64,000 nt of DNA, taken from NCBI GenBank assembly GCA_037576195.1, contig CM075103.1:15872001-15936000 (forward strand). Reading direction: 5' to 3'. The notes beneath the pieces were generated by a model. That model was not told the origin of the DNA. It searched no databases and was given only the letters and a program-made list of their open reading frames with translations. The stretch comes from Phytoseiulus persimilis. Its lineage: Eukaryota; Arthropoda; Arachnida; Mesostigmata; Phytoseiidae. Of this stretch, positions 12,626 through 23,905 are shown piece by piece; position 1 is the first letter of the stretch; the number at the start of each line of letters is the position of its first letter. The translations under genes and the position numbers were made by a program.

Positions 12626-15600
12626 ATGACGGACGCTGGTTTCTTCAGGGTAAGAATCTCAAGGATGAAACGGCGGATTTCGTGCGAAAATTCGCCTCGC
12701 CGCACTTAGCTCGGAGGTGCAATTCACCCACGCCGCTGCTGCCGCTGAACACCTGAAAGTTTTTCGAATCCCGGAGCTTAAGCTGTCAGGAAGCTTCAGG
12801 TCCAGCTATCGCATGATTCGGAGGGTCACCGGTTTTCGCTTCGGGGAGTATCCCGAGCAGCCGGGTCGTATCTCCTCGAAGGGCGGCTGAGACCCCTTCA
12901 ATGATCCATCACAGCGTCGAATCCACGCTTCTTTCGACGACTGTTCTCTGCAAAATGTTTCCTTTTTTCAGGGCACTAGTGCGGAGCAAGACAACCGCTT
13001 CGCCGACAAGCAAAAGAAGCTCCTGAAGTCCTTGAAGTTCGATGACAGTCTCTCCACGAAGGTGGACATGCAGAAGGTCCAACTGGACTCGCTGAAACCA
13101 TGGATCTCCGAGAGAATCACAGGGTTCCTGGGACTCGACGATGAGCTCGTCGTGGATTTCGTCAGCAATCAACTCGAAGATACTCGTGTGAGTTTTCGAA
13201 CTGAGGAGACGTCCTCGCCCTCCTTGCTCGAGTGAGTTCCGCGGGTTGTCGAGGTCGCTTTGATAAAGGATAACTTTCGCTCCGCAGTTCCCGGATCCCA
13301 AGCTCATGCAAATCAACCTGACAGGATTCCTAAATGGAAAAGACGCGCGTGTCTTCATGGGTGAGCTTTGGAGCAGGTTGGCTTCAGCCCAGAACTCCAA
13401 AGGGGGAGTCCCCCCCGAGCTGCTGGAGAAAAAGAAGGAGGAGATCAGGAAGCTGCTGGTTAGTGTATTTTCATCAAGTATCATTGTGCGCAGGGAGTCT
13501 CTCGTTCGTTCGAACACGACATTCAAGAGACTCGCTCGCGCCCGAACTCTGCGCTGAGGGTCGGAATCAGGTTGCACAATTATGTGTAGCATGCTCCTCG
13601 GCGGAACTATGAACTCCGCGTCGAATTGACGTTCCCTACGCACATCGAGTCTAACACTATTTCGAACTTGAAACCTCAGGCTGAACAGCGTACGACCACC
13701 GAGATCCATGGAAGAGAGTGAGTACATGATATTTAGGATGTGTCCTTGTTCGGATATGCTTCAATTATTTGGGCTGCCTCCTCACCTCGAGCGATTGATC
13801 CGCGTCCCCCCATTCTCTGTGACGATCCATCCCGGATCCCGGCTCACGTCTAGAATGTTCGTTCAGTAGTCTCCAGACGCTTCACTTTTGATTCGGGGGC
13901 AGGTCTTTTGTCGTGCTGAGCGGAACGAGCGTAGTCTCATTCATCGCATTCAAAAACTCGTCGTTACCCGAAAGCATGATATGGGGCTCCGCCAGACACG
14001 ATTGATTCACGTGAAGGGAATCCAATGTGGTTCCGTCCGTCCGGCCGTCTCTGTGGCTCGTTCGAGCGAGAACAAGTTCTGCTTCGTGCTACCAAACTGA
14101 CAGAATCTGTATCAAGTCTAAATTCTAAACCAATTCGCCAGTGGCCGACTTTGGTGCTTCAGAAGCTACAACGTTCTCCGTTCGATAGGTCATCACCAAG
14201 CCGCAAAAGGAGTCGAAGCCGCGAGCGCCAAGAGCGTAATAGAGATCGAAGGAGGTGAGTTGACTTCCTCCATAACTAGATTTTGCACTCCTCGATCGTT
14301 CATGGGCTGGAACCGCCCGGAATCCTTAGATCATCTTTGAAACTCCATCGGGGAGAGAAAAACTCCCGTCCTCGGGGACTTGAGGACAACTTTTCGGAAA
14401 TCAATGCCTAACTGATTCCGAATGCATAGGTATACCGCACGTATCGGCTCAACTCCGGAAATCAAAGTGTTCGATCGAGGGGTTTTCAGCCCGAGTCACT
14501 AACGAAGTCTCCTGACAGGTCGCGCTCAGGATCATATCGCAATGGCCGCGATCGCAGGGTGAGCCCCCATCAGAGACCCGCGGACTCAGTGCAGAATAAG
14601 CGCAGCTACAGGAGCAACCGGGACAATTCCGGATCGCCGAGAAGGAACGAGCGCCGAAGCCCACGCCGTGACAGTCCTCGACGCGACCGTCGCCGCAGGG
14701 TAAGTCGTAGATCTCGTTGATCCTGAATACGATTTATCACGAGCCCGGTTCCTCCGGCAATCCTGAGTCTGCGGCTAGCGCCGAAGTGAGAATTCCCCGT
14801 TAGTTTCGATTGGATAGTTCACGTTTGAGTGCCAACGTGATACATGGTGGCGAAGGAATGGTTTCCCATGGTTATTGACACGACAGGATGACCGAAAATC
14901 ACGATCACGATCCCGCGACAAGAGAGACCGACGAAGTCCCGTCAGGAGGAGGTCGCCCAGCCCACGAAGGAGGTCCCCAAGGCGTGATTCTCCTCGGAGG
15001 AGGTATGTCCAAACTTCCAACGTCAGCTGATTACTTGAACGGGTGTTCCCTTCAACCGAGAACTCGGTTCCCAATGGTGATGTTGGATTTGTGCTCCGCT
15101 CATATCGATGATGAGGCGAGTCTAACGTCGAGCGTGTGAATCCGTCACACATTAGCTCTTCTTAATCTAGGATGGCGAGCCCTCGTAGGAGGTCACCTCA
15201 GGCCCGAAGATCACCGATCAGGAGACGTTCTCCTTCTCCTCCCCGGCGGAGGTCCCCCGACCGCAAAATCGAACTCAGGAGGAGCCGCTCCCCTCCACCC
15301 TCGAACAGAAGGAGCCGCTCACCCCCAGCCCTGAACAGGAGGAGCCGAACCCCTCCGCCCTTGAACAGGAGGAGCCGTTCCCCACCCCCAGCTCTGAACA
15401 GGAGAAGTCGTTCCCCTCCGCCCCTGAACAGAAGGAGTCGGTCGCCGCCACCCCTGAGCAGGAGGAGCCGCTCGCCTCCGCCAGCGATGAGGAGGAGTCG
15501 CTCGCCCCCACCTGCGAACGCGAGAACTCGATCACCGCCGCCCCTTCCCCCGCCCGTGACGAGAAGGAGTCGGTCTCCTCCTCCTCCGGTTCGGAACAGG

Positions 15601-16488
15601 AGTCGGTCGCCGTTGCCCAAGAAGAGGAGCCGCTCACCAGTACCACCCCCACCTCCGATCAGGAGGAGTCGATCTCCGGCCGCGGCGAAGCAAAGCCGCT
15701 CCCCAATGTCCTACAAAAGAAGTCCAAGAGGCGCACCGGAGAAAAATGCCCCCGAATCGAAGAGGCGAAGAACCTCCTCGTTTTCGGATGACGATAACCC
15801 CAGAGCCAGCATCACGAAGCAGCAGGGTAAGTCTCTTCGATCTCTGAGCATCATCGAGGGACAATAGAAGGGAGAAGGTGGATGCCGATCCGAAACCAGA
15901 ACCGAGAGAATTGACTTTTGCGTTGCAGACAGCAGTCCTTTGGCTCCACCCGGAGTGTCCGGGAGATCGAGCTCTCCCGAAATGCCCCCCGCACCAGCTC
16001 CGAGACGTAGAGAATACGATTCAGTCGCCCCACCGCCCCCAGCTGCTCCGGCTCGTCCCGTCGAGAGCGTTGAGGCCACGAACGCAAAGCGCAAACTCAA
16101 AAGCAAGGGAGCAGCCTCTGATTCGGAAGAAGATTCGCACGAAGAATCGAAGCGAGACAAGAAAAAGAAGAAGAAGAAGAAGCACAAGAAGGAGAAGAAG
16201 AAGTCAAAGAAATCCAAGAAAGAAAAAAGAGCCAAAGAGGTATTTTCGTCGCACCATGATCCCTCCTCACGACACCCTCCCATATCACGTGCATGTCCTC
16301 ACCGCTCATGTCTCGAGCGGGCTTTTCAGAAGCACATTTTCTTACGCGTACGTTCCTGCTTTCAGAGCGGTTCTGATGATGACGATTCTGACTCGGATGA
16401 AGATCCTGAGCGTAAAGAGAAAATCCTTCGTGAGAGAGCCTTGAAGTCATTGGAGAGAGCCCGCAGAGACGACACTTCCAGTGATTGA
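12626..16488 (+). CDS. SRRM1, serine/arginine repetitive matrix protein 1
   Basis: Ten exons with consistent phases: 12626-12649, 12972-13187, 13288-13458, 13680-13717, 14189-14254, 14519-14699, 14887-15002, 15171-15826, 15929-16239 and 16366-16488, giving about 633 residues. The start DAGFFR then GTSAEQDNRF is nearly identical to vertebrate SRRM1. Residues about 25-130 form the PWI domain (LKPWISERI, MQINLTGFLNGKDARVFMGELW), which binds RNA and DNA. The rest is an RS domain. Exon 8 has at least eight near-decapeptide repeats of the type RRSRSPPPLN. A lysine tract (KKKKKKKKHKKEKKK) and an acidic stretch precede the end (ILRERALKSLERA), which matches the human C-terminus. SRRM1 is a splicing coactivator and exon-junction-associated factor. 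AATAAA lies at 16675-16680. Confidence 0.94.
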
Positions 16489-17410
16489 TCTGCTTCTCCA
16501 TCCTACCGTGAACAATCATCTGACCGCATCAAGCAGGTCGTCTCTCGAGCCTCGCGTGGGCCCGGGTCCGTTCGACCCCGGGTCCGGAGACCAAGGCGTC
16601 ATCAGGTCGCTAGGAGTTACCTAGATACGATAACACTGCATACGAAAACTGAGACTTACAACCTTAACGAAGTAAATAAATGGAAAACTGGAGAGACGAA
16701 TCTAGACTATTTCACCGTTCCGCGTTCCGGAATCAATCTCTAACTTGGTACAGTACAACCTCGGTTATCTCATCCATCCGGACTCTGACCTCGGCTCATT
16801 CAACTTCAATCACAGTACGACCCCGACTATTTCAACTTTTGAATAAACCTTCAACCTCTTCCCGCATCGATTGATCGAAATATTCGAGGCTGCTCTGCAC
16901 CTGGATTCATGGAGCTGAATCTTGGATGTCTTTCCGGAGCTTAGCTCATCCGACGCGGGAATAGTCGTATCGATTTCTTTTCCTTGACGCGGCCTTGTAA
17001 AACTAGAGTTGAGACCGCGCAACATTGTGAGAAACTGGGAGCAGAAACAGCGCAGCGGTCGCTGAGCTTTCACGAGCGGACTTGGTGACTTTCCCTCCGA
17101 CACCGTTCGGCTCAACAATCGCCTGGAGCGTTCGAGTTTCCATTCGGCACTGTCGAGTTCCTGGGAGAGTTGATATCGGAGGAGGTCGCTCACGGCTGGG
17201 AGAATTTCTCCTCGCAGTCTTCTGCTTTCAATCTCCGTTGTGGACTGCCGTTGATCGGTTGCCTATCAACAACAGCGCCGTCTGGCGGGATGTACTCGAA
17301 GCCACGCCGCTCGTCGGCCGCTCCAGCTTGTTTACTTTATCAGCGGCCAGAGCAACCAGCGGTGTCTACAAGTGATCGGAGAAGCTTGCAGACGAGCGTG
17401 AGACTCCGGG
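16489..17410. promoter_or_regulatory. SRRM1 3'UTR and BCKDHB upstream region
   Basis: The SRRM1 polyadenylation signal is at 16675-16680. The remaining roughly 700 bp should contain the BCKDHB promoter. A minus-strand frame (16810-17208) is open and somewhat coiled-coil-like but has no ATG or clear family, so I do not call it a gene. Confidence 0.35.
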
Positions 17411-19408
17411 ATGTTCCGACGGACGGTGGCCGCTGTCAGCTGGCAATGGCCGAGCCGGGCGGAAACTCGACGCAGCGCTGCCCATTTCACCTTCACGCCG
17501 AACCAGACTCGACCTCCCATGCAAGGTTGGTAGATAAGAGAGCCAGACTGTGGGATCGCCCCGATCTCGCTCCGTTGCGCGCTGGTTCCTCGGGATTCTT
17601 TCGCGTCACCCGAGCGCAGTCTCACCTGATCGAAATGTCCTCGAATCGTCTCTGCGCAAAACATATGCAATTTCCTGACGTGATCACTGTGCCCGACAGG
17701 CGCTTCGGAGAAGCTAAACATGTACCAAAGTATCACCAGCGCGTTGGACTTGGCCTTGAGCAAGGACCCCACTGCCGGTAAGTGGCAAAAGAACCTCTGC
17801 TTGCCGATCTACCAAGGGGAATTTCCGGTTGCCGAGAGAGACGGAATGAGAGTTGACGTTGAGCGGCGGTATCACGAGTCTGCGGCGTTTTTGTCCGTTG
17901 CAGTGATTTTTGGAGAAGATGTCGCTTTCGGAGGAGTGTTCCGATGCACAGTGGGCCTGCAGGAGAAATATGGAGCCGACAGAGTTTTCAATACCCCGCT
18001 GTGCGAGCAAGGAATAGCGGGTTTCGCGATCGGCTTAGCGGTGTCCGGCTCCACTGCCATCGCCGAAATGCAGTTTGCTGATTACATCTTCCCCGCTTTC
18101 GATCAAGTGAGATTGTTTTGTCTGAAATCTCCTCCGCCGCCGAGGCCTGGAGCTTTTCGCGCCAAGCGCCCTGTACGGCAGCTGTTCGCGCCAAGTTCAG
18201 GGCCCGAACGACCCTTTCCAAGCGTCTAGCGGAGCCCGAATTCTTGTAGATTGTCAACGAAGCGGCCAAATTCCGATACCGCACCGGCGACCAGTTCGAT
18301 GTCGGCTCCCTGACGATACGAACTCCATGCGGAGCTGTGGGTCACGGCGCGCTCTACCACTCGCAGATGACGGAAGGATACTTCGCTCATTGTCCGGGTC
18401 TCAAGGTGAGCCATTTCGGGAAATTCGAGCTCCGGCGTGGTGGAATACGCTTTGTCTCTCGAGAGAGGGTCTCTCATCCTCTCCGTGATTGATAAGGAGC
18501 AGAAGATGCCACTGACATCTCGCGATTGACTCTTGCAGCTGGTGATTCCCAGGGGCCCGACTCAAGCTAAAGGACTCCTGCTCTCATGCATCCGAGATCC
18601 GAATCCTTGTATATTCTTCGAGCCGAAGATCCTCTACCGGTTGTCACAGGAGGACGTCCCTGTTGGCGATTATGTCATTCCTCTATCCCAAGCGGAAGTC
18701 GTTCGACCAGGTTCGTGGGTGATGCGTCGAGCCCGGATCGAGCCAAGCATCGTGGAGAGCGGAGAAATAAACTCAAATCGTTGAAAAACTTGGAGAAATA
18801 TCGGAAAACTCCTCAGGCAACGACATAACGCTGGTTTCGTGGGGCACGCAAGTTCACGTGGCGAACGAAGTCTGCGAACTAGCCAAGGCGGAAGGTATCG
18901 ACTGCGAACTCATCGATCTACAAACGATCCTACCATGGGACAAGAAGACCATATCAGACGTGAGTATGACGAATCAACCCACAGTGAAACGTCACTCCGA
19001 TTCCCCTGCGGCGAGTTGTGTTTGACAAATCGCGCATGCTGGATGTCCGTCGAAATTTTCACGCTGTTCCGCCGACACTCGATTGCCGGGAATGCAGTCG
19101 CGACAATTGATGATCGAAAACACAAGACATGTTTCGAGACACTCTACGGAAACCTCTAGCCCTCCGTTCCTTATTTCCAGTCCGTGAGGAAAACGGGGCG
19201 ATTGATCATCACTCATGAAGCGTCGCTCACCGCCGGTTTCGGCGCGGAAATCGCCGCCTCGATTCAAGAGGAATGCTTCCTGTACTTGGAATCCCCAGTC
19301 AAGCGAGTGACTGGCTACGATACTCCCTTCCCGCACGTCTTCGAACCGTTCTACCTTCCGACGAAGTGGAAACTGTTGGACGCTATCAAAAAATCAATCA
19401 AATATTGA
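17411..19408 (+). CDS. BCKDHB, branched-chain 2-oxoacid dehydrogenase E1 beta
   Basis: Seven exons: 17411-17525, 17700-17777, 17904-18106, 18250-18405, 18539-18710, 18817-18959 and 19181-19408, giving 364 residues. The N-terminus is rich in Arg and Ser without acidic residues at first, as expected of a mitochondrial presequence, and then reaches AHFTF as in the human protein. Conserved blocks include [71 protein letters not shown] and [14 protein letters not shown] near the end. With E1 alpha it forms the alpha2-beta2 thiamine-diphosphate decarboxylase of the BCKDH complex in the mitochondrial matrix, acting on the 2-oxoacids of Leu, Ile and Val. Everything conserved appears present. AATAAA lies at 19649-19654, followed at once by a poly-C run. 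Confidence 0.96.
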
Positions 19409-19654
19409 TAGAATATGAGATTGGCTCCTGTTCGGCCGTCATTCTCATCACCGGGGACAGAAGCAGCTCTTTTTCTGCGAAAAACTCATCGCAGCAGAAT
19501 AGGAATTAACTCTCGGCGACTTTGTGCCAAAATGGTTATGGAGAGAGGCTCGTCGTGCCGAAATCAGACTCCGACTCGCTCGACTAGTCTGAAAATGTGC
19601 CTTATTCTGTTTCACGGCGTTGTTCTACGTGACCATAATGTTATATGCAATAAA

Positions 19655-19673
19655 CCCCCCCCCCCCCCCCCCC
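19655..19673. repeat. Poly-C tract (19 C)
   Basis: An uninterrupted run of 19 C lies immediately downstream of the BCKDHB polyadenylation signal, between the two convergent genes BCKDHB and AP5Z1. Confidence 0.9.
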
Positions 19674-19810
19674 ATATCTCGTTCGCTTCACCAAGGATCT
19701 GTTGCGCGTCAGTTCATCGAGGAAGTACGACGGCCGCAATAGGAACAGTGGAAAACGTACTTTATATTCACAAAATTATTGAACCCGTGCCCATGCACGA
19801 TATCACAGCT

Positions 19811-21727
19811 CTAGCTCTGGTAGAGATTGTCGATGATGTTGAACAGAACCGAGTTCGTGTAGATAAGAGTCTCGTTCTGCTGGATCTCAGCCGAAACTTG
19901 GTTTATCCGCTCGTTGAGTTCTGCTTCAGAAGGTTTGACGTTCATCTGCGACAACGTTTCCAGCAGAAGACTCCTCTGCTCCGGGGAGACTTTCTGCGCG
20001 ACCAGCGCAGCGGCGTTCACCACACGAATTATCCGAGATCCTTTCGAGTATTTCTGCAAGTGTTCCATGAGAACGGAGAGATAATCTTCGCACGTGTCCT
20101 CTTCGGCATCGCCGAGCAGTTTGACGATGATCACCGCGGCGTGCTCGCTCTGACGCAGAGCTTCCACAACGTTCGGTATCGATGAGATATTCTCGCAGAA
20201 CAGCTCGACGATCATGTGCTGGATTTCGTCGAGGAAGCCTTCGACGGGCAGCACCAAACCCTTAGGAAACCTGCAAACAAGTTTAGACAGGAGCTCGAAG
20301 TAGCGCTGAGGATGCTTCGACTCCAACGTTTCGAAGTACGTGTGCAGCAAGGAGTTGGCGACAGTGTTGGCCACCAAAGCCACTCGCCGGTAATGTTTCA
20401 TTCCCGAGAGCGTGGAAACCATTCGCTCGAGGTACTGATCGCCTTTGTCGTCCGCGGAGAACGCTTCGCCGAGGAGCAGATTCAGGTTCGGTTTGATGGA
20501 TTCCATGACATCCTGCTTCGATTTATCATGAGGAGCGATGAGCGCCGCGCTCACGGCGGGACAGAGCAAAAGTTTCCGGAATACGTGTTCGAAGTTCTCC
20601 TCGGTGATGCTCGCGGCCAGAACCTCGGTGAGATCGATGTGCTTCGGGAAGCGCGCGAATATTTTCAAGTACCCGGGTAGGTTGTACTGCACGTGCCGGG
20701 TTATATCGCGCAGATTGTTCTTCAAGAACGCCACGACAGTGTGGGCGTTAGTTGTGTCGGAAAGCGCGGCGGAAATGATTGCCGACACGCTCACGTTGGC
20801 CAAAGCCACGCTGCGTTGGGGGTCCTGGGAGAACCGACCGCAGAAGGCCTCGACTTGCAAACAGAGCAGGAAATCGTTGGTTTTTATCTTGTTGACGACT
20901 TTGATGGCCCAGCTGAGTTGGGTCTCATCGCACGCGCAGAGATCGTTCAAGCACTCGACGGCTTTGCACAGGGCGTTCGCGTTATCCGTGACGTTCTGTA
21001 GCACCGCCAGCTCCACGACGGCAGCGCAGTACTCCATGGTCGCAACGTACAGCGCGGACTTTTTGGGATGATTTTCCGAGTTGCACAGATTCAGCCAGAC
21101 CGGCAGGAGCGAGAACGCGGCAACGTTGAGGAATTGGTCGGCGCTGTACGACCGTACCTGGCTGGCGGCATTGAAATTCTTCTTGTTCGGGCTGTTGAGC
21201 CAGGTGGGGAAAAGCTCGATGATGACGTCTTTGGCCGAACATGATATCCTGTCGGGGTGCATTTGCAGAAGCTGCGAATAGAAGCAGAGGATGCTACGCT
21301 TCGTGATTGGGTTCACTTTCTGATCCTTGAGCGAGTCGAGGAGTCTTGTATCGACCTCCGAGAAATCTTTGATTGCCAGGAGCAACAACGGGAGCAGCAG
21401 CTCCAGCTGAGGTATCGTCAGTGATGGCAGCACGCATTCCAGCTGCTCTTGTGAGATGAAGTGCTGCAGGACGGTCAGAGCCAACTGCTGCTCCGCAGCC
21501 GGCGTCAGCTTGTCGAGGACGACCGACAGCAGCATGTCGGCGACCTCGGCGGCCTGAGGAAGGTATTTGGTGTCGCACTCCAGACACGCTCTGTGCAGAC
21601 GTATCAAGCTCTCTTTGTTCAGCTGCTTCGGAAGCGTCTCCAGGACCTGGGCGAGGGTGTCATGCCGGATCGAAGATACCACCGAGAGCGTGTCCTCGTC
21701 CCGGGTCGAGTTCGACGAAATCGACAT
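19811..21727 (-). CDS. AP5Z1, AP-5 complex subunit zeta
   Basis: A single uninterrupted frame. I take the ATG at 21725-21727 as the start because the extra 19 codons upstream contain no ATG; this gives 638 residues against about 807 in human. The identification rests on several family-like blocks, notably SADQFLNVAAFSLLPVWLNL (human FTDDQWLNVQAFSMLRAWLL), VATMEYCAAVVE and YNLPGYLKIFARFPKHIDL. The whole protein looks helical and HEAT-like. AP5Z1 forms the AP-5 coat with AP5B1, AP5M1 and AP5S1 and works with SPG11/SPG15 at late endosomes and lysosomes. The gene runs towards BCKDHB, about 400 bp apart. No introns are seen, so ancient intron loss or retroposition is likely. Family assignment was made by eye, so remote alternatives among HEAT-repeat proteins remain possible. 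Confidence 0.75.
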   Translation of the reverse strand: MSISSNSTRDEDTLSVVSSIRHDTLAQVLETLPKQLNKESLIRLHRACLECDTKYLPQAAEVADMLLSVVLDKLTPAAEQQLALTVLQHFISQEQLECVLPSLTIPQLELLLPLLLLAIKDFSEVDTRLLDSLKDQKVNPITKRSILCFYSQLLQMHPDRISCSAKDVIIELFPTWLNSPNKKNFNAASQVRSYSADQFLNVAAFSLLPVWLNLCNSENHPKKSALYVATMEYCAAVVELAVLQNVTDNANALCKAVECLNDLCACDETQLSWAIKVVNKIKTNDFLLCLQVEAFCGRFSQDPQRSVALANVSVSAIISAALSDTTNAHTVVAFLKNNLRDITRHVQYNLPGYLKIFARFPKHIDLTEVLAASITEENFEHVFRKLLLCPAVSAALIAPHDKSKQDVMESIKPNLNLLLGEAFSADDKGDQYLERMVSTLSGMKHYRRVALVANTVANSLLHTYFETLESKHPQRYFELLSKLVCRFPKGLVLPVEGFLDEIQHMIVELFCENISSIPNVVEALRQSEHAAVIIVKLLGDAEEDTCEDYLSVLMEHLQKYSKGSRIIRVVNAAALVAQKVSPEQRSLLLETLSQMNVKPSEAELNERINQVSAEIQQNETLIYTNSVLFNIIDNLYQS

Positions 21728-23023
21728 GGCGCTGAAAATTAATCTTCTTGAGTTTTGAATCGGTCGAGCAGGGAGCACCAACACGCGAATGAGCGAAATT
21801 ACAATCGATACCCGCCGGAGGACGGAAGCACAAGCTGTCTAGGGGAAGATGGGAAAAGCACATCAGCCCCAGTTGAAAAACCGGCCCTTCATGGCAGTTG
21901 CGCGAAATCGATCGATTTCCTTTCTCGATGTTCTGTATGCAGGGAAGGAGAAGGCTATGGACATTCTTCACACAGAGAGAGTGTTTATTTTAACAGATAC
22001 TGAACGTAAATCAACAGAATGTACAACAGTACGTATCTCCATGCCTGCATTCCCTCTGTATCCTCCTGTGTACCTTATTCTCTCTTCCCGTGGAATGCTT
22101 GCGGAGGATGGATGAGATTCCAGTGTGTGCATCTGCCTAGGTCATTTCATGATATACTACTTCAACTGAGTAGTTTCGGTGGTTCGATCACTTGGATTTA
22201 ATGACTCAGGGGATGTCGAGTTTTCAGCGGAAACCGCAACCATTCCAGTTGGTTCCTCGAGTGAAAATAATCAAGAGTCACGAGAACGATCAGTATTTAA
22301 AGCCAACCATCGCCTCAGCCATGGTCGTGAGTCATCGTCATATCGTAACTCATCATCTTCGTCGTCAGTACCACCATCATCATCATCATGTAACAGAAAC
22401 CTTGCCTCAAACGCAACTAACATCCGAATTCTAAACTCGGCTAACGGTAGAAATTCTCCAAGTATTAAGCAGACTCTCGAGACGCAGAGAAGACCTACCT
22501 AGCTAGCTACACGTATTGTCACTGCCGTGGAGAGAAGTTGAACTAGAAGCGCATCTTCCTTCTGCTCTGCTTTCTTGCTTCTGTCTCAGCTACGCTCAGG
22601 TCATACTGGAATGGGTTAGAGATCAATCTGAGATTACTAGAGATGATGTGATTGAGTTTAAATGGACTTCGCCGGCCAGTCTTCTCGTAACTACTCGACC
22701 GTCGTCTCGTTCCCTTCACCTCGAACGCCTCCGCGTCTCTCGAACGATCAACCCCCCTCCCCCCCCCCCCCCCCCCCGAAGATTTCCCTCCTTTCCCCTC
22801 ACGGTTCCCCATGATACCGAGCTGATGCGGTACGGGGGAGTAATACGCTCGAGAACTCCGGGTTCTGCCAGGTTTTCCCAGCCCAACCGACGTTTCTCGT
22901 CCTCTCCCCCTTCCCCCCTTCCTCCTCCCCGTTATCACCGCCCAACAAATCATTGCTTTCGTATTTTTCCGCCTTCTGCGCCGACTCTGTTGCTGTCGCG
23001 GGAAGGTGGTTGGTGCAGCTGTC
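21728..23023. other. Spacer: AP5Z1 upstream and alpha-SNAP 3'UTR
   Basis: No gene is supported. On the minus strand an AATAAA (TTTATT at 21984-21989) may serve alpha-SNAP, giving it a 3'UTR of about 1 kb. The stretch includes a run of CAT/ATC triplets (about 22350-22390) and a poly-C tract at 22752-22777. Confidence 0.4.
22752..22777. repeat. Poly-C tract interrupted by one T
   Basis: 26 bases of C with a single T after the sixth. On the minus strand it is a G run probably inside the alpha-SNAP 3'UTR. Confidence 0.9.
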
Positions 23024-23905
23024 TTAGCACAGATCGTTGGACTCTTGCAGCTGCGACCGGATCCTCGAGAGTATCTCGGCATTCCACTTGTCGAAACGCG
23101 TGACGCTCTCGAAGTCTGCGACCGCGTTCTGGAAACCCTCGAGGTCCTGATCCTCGAGCTTGTTGGCGAGCGTCTTCACGAGTTTGTACTCGCGCGAGTC
23201 TTGGAACGCAGGGTACACCTCGCAGTACTTCGCGATGGCCTGCGTCGCGTTGAGGCTGTCGATGCAGAGGTGGCAAATCGCGGCCTTGAAGAAGTAATCC
23301 TTTGCGCTCGACTTGAGCAAAGCGTTGTCGACGGCCGCCTTGCCGACCTCCTCGTAGATATGGATAGATTTTTCGTATTTTTCCAACATCGCACTATGCT
23401 TGGCGACCTGCAGAAGGCACTTGTTCGCCGTACTGTGCGCCTCTTCGCCTTTGTAGAAGTCGGCGGCCTGCTCGTAGTGGTGGATGGATTTGTCGAAGTC
23501 CTGGATCGTCTCCTCGTAGATTTCCGCGATAGCTTGGTGGTTCTTGGCGGCCATCGTGAACCTGCCCATGTCTGTGTAGATCTCGTTGCCTTTCTGCAAG
23601 CACTCGATCGCTTTGTGGGGCTCGGTTTGCTTGTAGCAATGAGACGCTTCTGTGTAGAGGGTTGCGGCTTCGTGCTTGTTGCCAACTTTGAAGTGGAGCT
23701 CTGCGCTTTTCGAGTAGGCGGATCCACCCGCAGACCACTTTTTCGAGAGTTTGAAGTTGTTCGCTGCCTTGGAATAGAGCTCACACGCGTCGATGATCTT
23801 CGACTCGGCATTGAACATCGAGCCGAAGAATCCCTGGGCCGACTTTAGTTTTTTGTCGGCCTCGGCCAACAGCTGCATAGCTTTCTGCTCGGCGTCGGCA
23901 GGCAT
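23024..23905 (-). CDS. Alpha-SNAP (NAPA), NSF attachment protein
   Basis: Intronless frame of 293 residues from the ATG at 23903-23905, which is preceded by TTGCAG, so a spliced 5'UTR is possible. The length matches human alpha-SNAP (295). Shared blocks include EIYTDMGRFTMAAKNH, HYEQAADFYKGEEAHSTANK, SAKDYFFKAAICHLCIDSLNA and PAFQDSREYKL. The protein is an all-helical TPR-like sheet that carries NSF onto SNARE complexes, and the C-terminal Leu that stimulates NSF lies within the conserved tail region (ILSRIRSQLQESNDL). It is a cytosolic, peripheral membrane-trafficking factor. Loss of all introns is unusual for this gene in animals. Confidence 0.96.
   Translation of the reverse strand: MPADAEQKAMQLLAEADKKLKSAQGFFGSMFNAESKIIDACELYSKAANNFKLSKKWSAGGSAYSKSAELHFKVGNKHEAATLYTEASHCYKQTEPHKAIECLQKGNEIYTDMGRFTMAAKNHQAIAEIYEETIQDFDKSIHHYEQAADFYKGEEAHSTANKCLLQVAKHSAMLEKYEKSIHIYEEVGKAAVDNALLKSSAKDYFFKAAICHLCIDSLNATQAIAKYCEVYPAFQDSREYKLVKTLANKLEDQDLEGFQNAVADFESVTRFDKWNAEILSRIRSQLQESNDLC

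Noticed and set aside
16810..17208. Minus-strand open frame upstream of BCKDHB
   Set aside because: No ATG, no family match and no convincing splice sites.
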